Source: Auricularia sp. M13 (lineage: Eukaryota; Basidiomycota; Agaricomycetes; Auriculariales; Auriculariaceae). From it: a DNA stretch of 64,000 nucleotides. Below, one piece after another: positions 35,735 to 45,439 of the stretch. Position 1 is the stretch's first letter; every line of letters begins with the position of its first letter. Under the pieces are notes generated by a model, which searched no databases, was not told the origin of the DNA, and worked only from the letters and a program-made list of their open reading frames with translations. The translations under genes were made by a program, and so were the position numbers. The DNA lies in NCBI GenBank assembly GCA_037042915.1, contig CM073203.1, positions 1,178,001 to 1,242,000 of the forward strand, read 5' to 3'.

Positions 35735-37346
35735 ATGTCGATGCCGGGCACACCGACGCTGCAACGACGGCTCTCTGCGCGGCGGGGGTCGATGTCGGCG
35801 CCGGACCCGTACGCGCTGCACGCGGAGGCGGAGACGGAGCGCGCGATGACGAGCCGCCTGACCATAGTGCGCGTGCCGTCGCAGCACGGCAGCGAGGAGA
35901 GCGCGCCGCAGTCGCCCGTGTCGCGCCGCTCCAGCTGGGGCTCCAGCGCCGGGGGCCGCAGCTCGCCGGGCGCAGGCAGCGTCGGCGGCGGCGGGCGGGG
36001 CCGGATGAGCTTCGCGTTCAGCACGTTCACGCCGATAAATCCGCCGGCGGCAGCGACGACGACGACGACGGTGACGGAGCCGCCGGCCAAGCAGCGGACG
36101 TACTCGAACTCGAGCCTTGGCCGGCGCCCGACGCTGTCTCCGCAGGAGCTCATCGAGCTTGCGCAGAACCCGACGGGCCCGGCCGGCTCGCCCGCCACGA
36201 CCCCCAGCGCACGGACGCCCGCGCCGTTCACGCCTCTGCCGGCCGATATTCTGCTGCCGTTCGTCGACCGCCACAGCGAGGTTGCCCAGCTCGTCGCCAC
36301 GCCGCCCACGAGCAAGCTGTATGCGCTCTTGGCACAGTCCCTGCCGCCATCCGGCGCCGCGTCGCCGCCCGAGCAATGGGGCCTCAGCGAGCTCTCCCAC
36401 CATCTCACAGAAGTCACGCGTGACGAGCTCGACGACCGCGCGTGGATCAAGGCCGCCCGTGCCTGCATTGCGACGAAGAGCGAGCTGCTGTGGGAGCGCT
36501 TCAAGGGCGCGCTCGGCGTTCCGCCCGACTTCGACGAGGAGGAGGAGGACGAAGGTCCGGGCGTGGAGATGGAGGACGAGGCTGTCGACGACGAGTACGA
36601 CGAGCCGCTCGACGACAGCGACGGCGAGGACGATGCTTGGGTCGAGCCCATCTACTCCACGAGCGACCTCGGCGCACAGATAGCGTCGCCCGTGGTGGAG
36701 AACAAGAGCGGGAGCGAGGCGGGCGGCAGCTTCGGCGGCATGGAGGTGCTCGACGAGCGCGAGGAGGAGAAGGAGGCCTCTGCGACCACGACGCCGCCGC
36801 CGCCGAAACCGGACGAGGGCCCCATCCAGGGCATCCGCATCTACACCTCCGCGCTGCCCGCGCACCCAGCGCCGCGCTCCGCGCGCTCGCTCAGCCATTC
36901 GGCCGCGGGAGTCGTTCGCAGTGCGAGCTTTGGCCAGGCGCAGAGCGCGCAGACGCAGCAGCGCCGCTTCTCCTCGGGCCTGCACGCGACGGCGGCCGGT
37001 GGCCTCGGGCGCAGCAACACGACGGGCCGCCTGCGCGGGGGCGTCATGCACCAGCCGCACACCGACCGTAGTCCAGGTAATCCGCTCTTCGTGAGCAGCT
37101 TCGCGACGCTCAGCGTCGGGCCTACTCTCGTCGCAAAGTGCGTACATGTTCCTGCAACGTCAGTCTCGGGCTGATGCTTGGTTGCCCAACTCTTTTAGTA
37201 ATCCACAACTGCGCTACGCCCAACGTCAGTTTGCCATCAATTCGGCGCCCGTCTCGCGCCACGGCTCCCTGCGCGTGCCCAGCCGCCTCGGGCGCGACGA
37301 GTACGCCGTGAGCGCGACGAGCGGGAGCGAGAGGGAGTTCGCGTGA
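35735..37346 (+). CDS. Conserved hypothetical protein, low-complexity with acidic centre
   Basis: Two exons joined by an intron whose donor is GTCGCAAA|gtgcg at about 37138 and whose acceptor is ttttag at about 37199. Start chosen at MSMPGTPTLQRRLSARRG. The protein is Ser/Pro/Arg-rich at the N-terminus. It has one more ordered region with FTPLPADILLPFVDRHSEV, KLYALLAQSLP and IKAARACIATKSELLWERF, then a strongly acidic stretch (FDEEEEDEGPG ... DDEYDEPLDDSDGEDDAW). A basic Ser/Gln-rich tail ends SEREFA. It is probably a nuclear or cytoplasmic regulatory protein by composition. I do not recognise the family. Confidence 0.65.
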
Positions 37347-37952
37347 AACTTCTTGAAGAAGAATGAAGACGACTGAATACTGTACGAGTGCGCGTTGTAT
37401 GTGAAAAAAACTGACTGTGTTTTGGAACAAAATTTTGGCGATCGAAAAGCAGGATGCACGCGTTTCAACTCCGCTTTCCTCTTGCACGTGATGTCTGATT
37501 AACCGCCTCTTGGGCAGTAAGTAGAGGCTCGTTTCCACCAGTCTCTTCCCTGGGCGTGGACTCCATGTTCCAAGACGTTCGGGCGCCTGGTCGGCAACTG
37601 CCTTTCGATGCTCGCCCTCATTTCATCCAAACTCGCGGAGCGCCTAGATTTGTACATGGTTCTGGTCTCCGAGTCTCTCCTCATGATGCAAACGACTCGG
37701 ACAAACATCCGGGTTTTTATATGTGGTGAAACGCCGGACGTCACATTACGACTGACGCACCCGAGAGTAATTTCACCTGGATCTTCGAAGTTTCGACCGC
37801 CGTAACAGCTCCTAACACCGAGATCATAATGTCTATAAAGGCTGCTGTTGCTGAGTCTTTGCTCAGCGCTCCTTGCATACCGGTGACTTCTCACAGGTCT
37901 GGGGCCTCTCATACCCATTCTCGCGATACCCATTCTACCTCACAACTTCACC

Positions 37953-40171
37953 ATGCTCGCCACGTCGGTTCTGATCGGGGCCGTCTTGCTGCCAATACTA
38001 CGTCGCGCCCTCCGCTGGTATCTGATCAATAAGTACACCTGCGTCCACGACATCGAGCACCTCGGCACCGCCAGGAAGGGCGGGAAGTACTCAGGCACTG
38101 CAGTCATTTGCGGTGGAAGGTAGCTTCAGCTATCGCTTCATGTCAAACTGTCTTCGTCTCACGGCGACCACAGCTTCTCAGGATTAATGGCCGCGCGAGT
38201 GTGCTCTGACCACTTCGACAAGGTCGTTGTCGTCGAGCCAGAGGCGTGGACCTTCACGGAGGCTGCGCGACAGCGCTCCGCCTTTGGGACGCGGCAGGTT
38301 CATGGCTCGACGGGGAGCTACAATGCACTCGATCACAGACGCAGCCGGGTCTCCCAATACGGCGTGGTTCACTGTAAGTCCTCCGAGTGGAAGTCTCATC
38401 TATCGCTACACCAGCAACTCATGGTCAACGATTCGCAGCCTACCAGGCTCTCCTCCTTCGCTTTGCGCGCAAAGTCTTCGCCGACTTTGATACCATCGCG
38501 AAGAGCTGGGGCATGTTGTGCGTTTCCAACGTCCATATGGGTTTGATCCTCGATTGAAATCTGACTGCTTGCCACCTCGGCCTCAGGATTCGAGCTGCGG
38601 ACCTCCGTCTCAGCCTATCCGGACATTTGTTGCGCCCTCCCAAAGAGGAGTATACCGGCCAACTGCCCGAGACGGTCTGGGCTCCTCGACGCGACCTCGA
38701 AGCGCTGTTCCGCAAGCTGGTTCACGATGCTTGCCCCACGGTCGAGTTCATGCAGGGCACAGTGACCGGCTTCAGATTAGCGCCACAGTCAACCGATCCT
38801 GTCAGCATTGGCGCTGTGCTCGTCCGCCTGCGAGATGGACGGACGCATGAGCTGGCTGACTGTAGCCTCGTAATCGGTGAGATTCCCAATACGGCCCACT
38901 GAGCGACTGGGCGCCGCGCTTCGCTCAATCACTTACTACTTCAATGCACTGGCAGATTGCACCGGCGTGGCGCAGGCAGGCTACAAGTTCCTCTCGCGTG
39001 TTCTCCCTGAGCTGTCGCTGGGGCTGCGTGAGAGCTACAACCCCAACATCGGGTATTCGAGCCTGGAATATCCCCTGCCTCCATATTTCGATGAGAATCT
39101 GCGCGCGCTGCTGCCCGGCTATGATGCGATGGACGGCGCGATCTTCTCGTTCGTGCCCGACCCGGAGGTGGACAGCCGCATGATCTCCCTCATCCGCCGC
39201 GATAATGCTGGAGGTACGTCACTAGTTATCTCATGCCACTCGGGACGTCTTATGTAGAATTTTGTCAATGTGGTAGTGGTGTTTGTGACAGGTGGCTGGG
39301 CGGTTGACCTGCCTACGACGCTTGACGACGTGCGCGCGTTTGCGAAACAGGTCAAGAACACGGCCCACGTTCCGCCGTACTTCTATCAAGTAGTCGACCT
39401 GCTGGAGCCAGTACAGCATCTCGGCATCGTGGACGAGGCTCGCATGAGTGAGTCGCAGTTGTCAGGGCCGCATTCCAACGTCAAGCGACACTGATTCCTC
39501 TCGCCTCGTAGCCTTCTGCCAGAAAATCAACTATGCGCGAGCGTCGAAGGTCTTGCCAAACAATTTTGTGGCTCTCGGTGACGCTTCGATGCGCGTCAAT
39601 CCTCGCTTTGGGTGCGTGGAGCCGCTGTGTGTCGTCTTATCACGGCTCACTGTCTACAGCCAAGGTGTGGCTAAGTGTGCTATCGGTGCTATAACGCTCG
39701 ATGCATTGCTCCGCGCAGTGGCACCTTCGCAAGGGAGCTTTGGTGCGATTTTCTTCAAGAAGATGAAGGCGCGCACTGGAAGCATCTGGTGAGTCTCATA
39801 AACTCCCACGCATTGTTCGCGATTTTTACGACCCCCATCATAGGGATGGGGCGAAACTTGCAGACTACGGGGCGTTGACCACAATCCCTGTTGCTGGAGA
39901 GTCCCTCGCCGACGGACGCTTCATGCGTTGGTACCGAGGCCAACTCGTAGGCGTGATGAATAAGGTTCTGTTTGATTTTCTCGTCAGGTCACATCTCGCT
40001 CATCGCGTGCGCTTCCCACTGCAGAATTCTTCCGCGGCTTCGGCACTGTGGCATTCGATGATGTTTCTCGCGCCTCCCATGGACATCTTCTCTCCAGCGA
40101 TACTTGTCAGGATCGCATGGGAGATTATGACAAGTCGGTCGTATTATTGGCCGGGTGGTCGTCAAAGTTGA
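37953..40171 (+). CDS. FAD-dependent monooxygenase-like protein
   Basis: The N-terminus MLATSVLIGAVLLPILRRAL is a membrane anchor or signal. It is followed by TAVICGGSFSGLMAARVCSD (a dinucleotide-binding GxxxxG variant) and KVVVVEPEAW. Further exons give RSRVSQYGVVHSYQALLL, PPKEEYTGQLPETVWAPRRD, LADCSLVIDCTGVAQ, GGWAVDLPTTLDDVRAF and NNFVALGDASMRVNPRFG (the GD motif of FAD-binding monooxygenases). The end reads SMMFLAPPMDIFSPAILVR. About nine exons are needed and I saw no frame break. The substrate is unknown. Agaricomycetes carry many such proteins outside clusters. Confidence 0.75.
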
Positions 40172-40461
40172 ACATAGGTCAGATGCCGAACTGTGATAGA
40201 GGTTGGGGGTTGTTAGAGTCGTTAGAAATCGTGACCGAGAATGAATAGAGCGTTGGATTCAACATCTCACTTTGAGGCACAATGAAACTCCTTCATGTGC
40301 CCATTGATTCTTGCCCTCGATGGATTATTCGTGTTGCGCCCAAAGTTTATATGAGGAAGCCTCCGACTAATAGCCGCAAATCGCTATGGCGCTAGCGGCT
40401 ACTGGGATGTCCAGCACTCGGAGGCAAATTTGCTACCACGCCATCATCGCTTCGCGCTACC

Positions 40462-41468
40462 ATGGCCAACCCAACGACTGTAAGGTGCGCACTCAGCTCT
40501 AGTATCGGGACAAGTTACCGATATTGGGCAGGTTGAAGATTGGCGAACCCATGCCTCGGGATATGGTGCACGTACTGACTTCAGCACCGGAAATGGCACG
40601 CGCTGTGACCCACCTATCGCTTAAAGTGGACCGCAGTGACGTAGAAACGCTGCTTACTGTCAGCGATCTTATCCGATGCTGCTTCAATGTGGAACATCTG
40701 GAACTGGATATCGCTCCAACGGCGCTGAATAAATTGGCCGAGGCTGGCCTTCAGCTCAAGCGTGTGCATACCCTGCGCCTGTGCTGCTGGCGCTTTCGAA
40801 GTCGAAGATTACTTTGCGCGTTTCTCGCGATGATGCCCTCCATGCGCGTCCTCATCTTGGCTGGCAGAGATGACGGCCGCGACGAGTTTGCCGCGTCCGA
40901 AATGCGTCAGAAACTGCTCGAGTACAGAGGCCAGTGCGATAGCGATACTCCCCTTCTCCAAGCACTGCTGTCAGCAGGAAGCACTGTCCACATGCTTCGC
41001 ACGCTGGAGCTTCGGGTGGGCGAGTCAACTGGGTCGATTCCTAACCTCAGCTCGCTTGCCCATCTAACCCGCCTCAAGATTGAGCGCAACGACCACGGAA
41101 TTCTTCGTCTTTCGCGATACTTCCCCGCTGCGCTTGCCACATGTCTGCATTTGCGTCATCTCGAGATCGACTATGTCCATCCCGAAAACGGTCTCGTCGG
41201 TGAATCTATAGCCGCATGGTATGGCGCCCTTCGCGCCGTGGCACGACAGCTGCTCACCTTAGTCATCAACTGCGAGCATGCATCAACTGAGGCTTGTCTG
41301 TCACTGGCTACACACCTTCCCCCTCTGTTTGTCGACCATCTTTTATCGTTGCGTGCACTCACGGTCAAACCGAGAATCTATCATCCTCATGATCAGATGA
41401 ACTTCCAGTTGACATTGGCAGCCACGTGTAGCGTGCGACGCGTACGGCTTGATATCGAATACATTTGA
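40462..41468 (+). CDS. LRR/F-box-related protein
   Basis: A 23-nt first exon (40462-40484, MANPTTV) is joined over a 47-nt intron to 40532-41468, giving 319 residues. Leucine-rich segments recur: AVTHLSLKVDRSDVETLL, VEHLELDIAPTALNKL, VHTLRLCCWRFRSRRLL, LCAFLAMMPSMRVLIL, LRTLELRVGESTGSIP and CLHLRHLEIDYVHPENG. No F-box is visible, but this repeat style is that of Agaricomycete F-box/LRR proteins. A diverged, decayed paralog lies convergently at 44126-45036, with the APC permease between them. Confidence 0.7.
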
Positions 41469-41552
41469 CTGTGACGACCTCTCAAATCGTTGTGCATTCC
41501 GAAGTGAAAATCAAGTAACAGAGTGCCGCCCAATGCCTATTCCCTCAGGAGC

Positions 41553-43291
41553 CTACACCTCGTCATTCGCGACCTTTTCCGCAACATTGGGATCCTCTGA
41601 CGAAGATTTGATGGCTGCGTCTTTCTCCCATGTCGAGACTGCGCCCTGGTCGTCCTTTGCCTTCCTCACTCGCTCCTGGAACTGACGCCCAGCATAACTC
41701 CACCAACCCAGGGCCAGGATTGCAATGCCTCCGACGCAGACACATGTATAGTTCATGTTTTGCGCAGTCACGGGCCGCACGTATGGGAAGCTGAAAAAGA
41801 CGATAGCGAAGACCAGCCACGCGATGGTCACACCGTTTACGAACATGCCGGGCCAGTGCCGCATGTGGAATGACCCGCGTACCGGCATCTGGCGGTCCTG
41901 GAGGACGTTGGTGAGGATCGGGATGAGGTACGCGACGTTATTGATTGTCACAGCCGAGCCGAGCATGGCGTTGAATGCAGTGGATGATCCTACAGAGACC
42001 ATCAGCCCTCGTGCACGCACGCCGGTCGGAGGAAGACGCACCGAGGTACAGGCAGCCCAGCGCCGCGCATACGGCGGTGACCAACAACTGCGCGTTGACG
42101 GGCACATCAAACTTCTTGGACACCTTCGAAAAGCTCTCGGAAAATGGCAACCCGCGATCGCGCGCGAAGGCCCACACGACGCGGCTCGTGCTGAGCTGGC
42201 TGCCAACCATGCACGGGCCGATGGCGACCCACAGCAAGAATGTCAGCGCAAACGCGCCGCCGGTGCTCTGTGTCGCCTGGCGGAAGAGCTCGGCGAGGGG
42301 AAGGCCCGTCGCGGTATCCGCCAGCGCGGTGTAGTCCTGCACGCTGAACATCAGGGCGATAAGGTACGACAGGCCCGTCACGAGCGCGATGGCCAGCGTG
42401 CAGAGCAGCGCCAGCGGCGCGTTGCGTGAGGGGTTGGGCATTTCTTCCGTGATGTGCGTGATGCCGTCCAGGCCGCCCAGCGAGTAAAGAGGGTTGACGA
42501 GTCCAGTAATGAAGCAGATTGCGTTATTCGTCCATCCTGTGCGGTTAATCCAGGTGCGGAAAACGAACTCGGCGCTGTTGTGTGACGGTGCCGTTGCCGC
42601 GACCGTCACGAGCAGTACAAACCAAGCGATCTGCAGGTAGAACACTAGGATGAACCTGTCAGACTCCGTTATCAAAGAAAATGCGCGAGGCTTACAGGAA
42701 AACTTGTTCATGCCAGGGATGATCCTGTTTCCGAACAAAACGACGCTCGCCGTCGCGAGGTTCGACACTTGGTAGACCACGAAGGTCATCCACGACTTGA
42801 CGACCAAGTCGTCATGGTATAGTGCTATCAGCGCCATAAAATTTTGCGACCACACGAGGTTCGTAGACGCCGTTGTGAAGATCCAGCCTGCAACGGTCCA
42901 CCAGCCGGTAATGAAGGATAGGAAACCGCTGTGCCTGCGAGGCGCGATGGCCGCGACCCAGTGGTACATGCCGCCCTCCGTCGGGTACGCCGACACGAGC
43001 TCTGCTAGCGAGGCGCCGAGGAAACATTGTAGCACCCAGACGAGCAGAAAACCATAGATGACCGCGCCAGGTCCGCCAGCATTGATTTCGGTGATTAGAC
43101 TACGCGTGCGCTGGCGTCAAGTCGAAACTGAGGTGCGCAATGGCAGACGCGACTGACCCGAGGCCCAAACCAGTCCAGGAGATAGTCGTGGTCGATGCTA
43201 GGCCTATGAGGCTCCAGACGGTGAAATGGCGCTTCAGCTGCTGCTCATGGCCCATCTGCTGAAGCCGCAGCCTGTCTGCATCGTGCGCCAT
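41553..43291 (-). CDS. Amino acid/GABA/choline-type permease (APC superfamily)
   Basis: A 12-helix plasma-membrane transporter. Start at MAHDADRLRLQQMGHEQQLK, then RHFTVWSLIGLASTTTISWT. A gtcagt donor splices to LITEINAGGPGAVIYGF. The family region AASLAE-type (GASLAELVSAYPTEGGMYHW) is clear, followed by FLSFITGWWTVAGWIFTTAS. Then come GGLDGITHITEEMPNPSRN, the conserved loop with EE(I/M)xNPxR, and SQLSTSRVVWAFARDRGLPF. Late exons give SSTAFNAMLGSAVTINNVAY and a hydrophilic tail ending KVANDEV. The pattern fits the HNM1/UGA4 branch, so the substrate could be choline, GABA or an amino acid. A foldback MITE sits 137 bp upstream of its start. Confidence 0.85.
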
Positions 43292-43427
43292 GGCTGGACA
43301 GAGAGCACGGGGGCCCAAATGGACCCGTAATCAGAGCCAACATTATAAGAAGCGGAAGAGACGCCCTTTCGGCACGAAGCTGCTGTGAATCTGCCTGAGG
43401 CCGCTGGTCGGGAGTTGACGTTGATAT

Positions 43428-43831
43428 CACTGCTGGGAACCATGAGATGGAATGCAAGGCTTGGAAAACTCTGTTCGATTCCACATTTTGCAAAGCCACG
43501 ACCATTTGGGCCCTGGAACTGATGGCAGAAGTTCAAATTTTCCGAAACTCGGAGAAGCCCGCGGGATTTTCCCGGCGACGGACATAACAGGATGTTTGTG
43601 TTCGCAAAATTCCGGCTCAGGCGGCTTTTACGGTTCGCAAAATTCAATGTTGTGCCTGATCCGGACAATCCGGGTCAATGCTCCGAGTTTCGGAAAATCT
43701 GAACTTCTGCCATCAGTAAGGGCCCAAATGGTCGTGGCTTTGCAAAATGTGGAATCTTGAACAGAGTTTTCCAAGCCTTGCAAAATTTGACCTATTCCAT
43801 GAGCTCGGAAAAATCATGGTTCCCAGCAGTG
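43428..43831. mobile_element. Foldback MITE with CACTG ends (CACTA/EnSpm-like)
   Basis: A 404-bp element made of two inverted arms of about 125-150 bp around a unique centre (about 43557-43680). The left end is CACTGCTGGGAACCATGA and the right end TCATGGTTCCCAGCAGTG. Arms match over long stretches such as GGCTTGGAAAACTCTGTTC and GCAAAGCCACGACCATTT, with small indels between them. The flanks are TAT at 43425-43427 and TAT at 43832-43834, a 3-bp target duplication. CACTG termini and a 3-bp duplication fit a non-autonomous CACTA/EnSpm derivative. It has no coding capacity. Confidence 0.85.
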
Positions 43832-44125
43832 TATGCAGTTGACAGATGGTGAAGCCAAGAATAGCTGCATTCTGAGTCCGAAACCCTGATGCAGCGTCTT
43901 GACAAACTTTAAAGCACAATATATATATATGATATCCACCTCTGGCTTCATCCTGCACTGCACTGACCCGAGTTCAATATATATACCACTGTCTGACTAT
44001 CAAATCCATGTTCCTTGGAAGTTGATGCATAAGGTATGGAAAGGTCCTCCTTCGCCGATTCTCACGTAGGCATACAATCGTCCCTAGGAAGCTTTAGAGC
44101 CGATATCTCCTCAGCGCAATGTGTA

Positions 44126-45036
44126 TCATGCCAAACTGAACGCGTCTTCTGAAACAAGGAACAGCTTTTCATCATCAGCGTTGCAGAACTGGAGTTCGAG
44201 CCTGAGAGCAGGCAACGTTTGAAACGCGCCGTCAATGAGAGGAACAAGTTCTGTAGCCAGTTTTCGGCAGGCTACGGCAGAGGGTCAGTCAGTCGACTGC
44301 CAGCGTGGAAAGCTGCGGTCCCACGGCGCGCAGGACGGCGAAAAAGCTGTCTTCGAACGTACTTGAGTTGGAGATGGTGTAGACGTCTGCACGCGACAAG
44401 CGCGCGGGGGAATGATTCGGACAATTTGACCGTAGAGTATGGGGAGCGCTTGATAGTGATGCGCCTGATGGACGGGGCAAGCACGGCGCCGAGGTCGGGG
44501 AGCACGCGTCCTTGCAACCCCACGCGCAGCCGTAGACTGCAAAGACAGGGCCGCAGCGGCGCGAGAAGTAACGGAGTTGACGTATTAGTGTACTCGAGAA
44601 GATGCTGCGGGCTATTGAACGACAGAAGCTCGTCGTCATTATCGTCACCGTGAGGCGACGGGAACAAAGGGAGAATGCGCAACCCGGGCATCATCGCGAG
44701 GAAAGCACACAGCAAGTAGAGATTTGGGTGGTTCAAACTAGATGCGGCTTTTTCAGCCCTTTGAAGTCGATGCGGGCTGCGACGAGCCACAGTGGTGTTG
44801 ATCTGCAAGTCCAACTCGTTGGGGCAAAGTCGGATGACGTTGATAACAGCTGAAAGCGCCTCCGGTCCAGTATCGTTCATTGCAACAGACAGGCACTTCA
44901 CGCTGTGCGCAGCATCGGGCACCACCGCCAGGACTCGCACGACGTCGGCGGCAACATCACCTGGGTCTGGGATAGGTTGGTTCAAGTCATCGGAAGGACT
45001 TTCAGAGATGATCGATGAGCCTACATCCTGGCGCAT
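44126..45036 (-). pseudogene. Decayed LRR/F-box-related paralog
   Basis: Related to the gene at 40462-41468. Shared segments include VVRVLAVVPDAAHSVKCLSV, LYLLCAFLAMMPGLRILPL, CLCSLRLRVGLQGRVLPD and LVACRRLHHLQLKYV. The best start is the ATG at 45036 (MRQDVGSSII). After LQLKYV the homologous frame jumps (FEDSFFAVLRAVGPQLSTL), then meets a stop. A further homologous stretch (ELVPLIDGAFQTLPALRL) lies in another frame and ends near 44126. At least two frame changes with no convincing introns suggest a pseudogene. Confidence 0.6.
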
Positions 45037-45439
45037 GTCATTAACGTTCCAGGAAACTGCAAGGTGGACCGGGTGATCATCGCAGTCGTTGATGGTGCGG
45101 GATAGAGTATAAGAGGGATGTGTTGACCCTTGTTTGTAAGATCTCCGAACTCGCAAACCAGCCAGTTCAGTATGCTTTCCACTTTGCCATCTTTTTCGGC
45201 ATGGCCAACCTTGAAATTGCAACTAACATTATTATATTATGGCCCAGCCAACAATTCTGGGAGATCAGGCTCTTTTGTGAGACGGTCACGTGACTGCATA
45301 GTCGGTGTTTGAATGCCTAATCACTCACCACGTCACGCAGCATAGATTCAGTCCTCATCAACCAGCCTAATCTCCTGAGATCAGTCAAGTTACCCAATCT
45401 TGAACTTCGTCCAGTTACCGCTCGAGGTCAAAATCGTCG

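Noticed and set aside
35609-37147. 512-codon minus-strand open frame
   Set aside because: Antisense shadow of the acidic hypothetical gene; low-complexity Arg/Ala composition and no motif.
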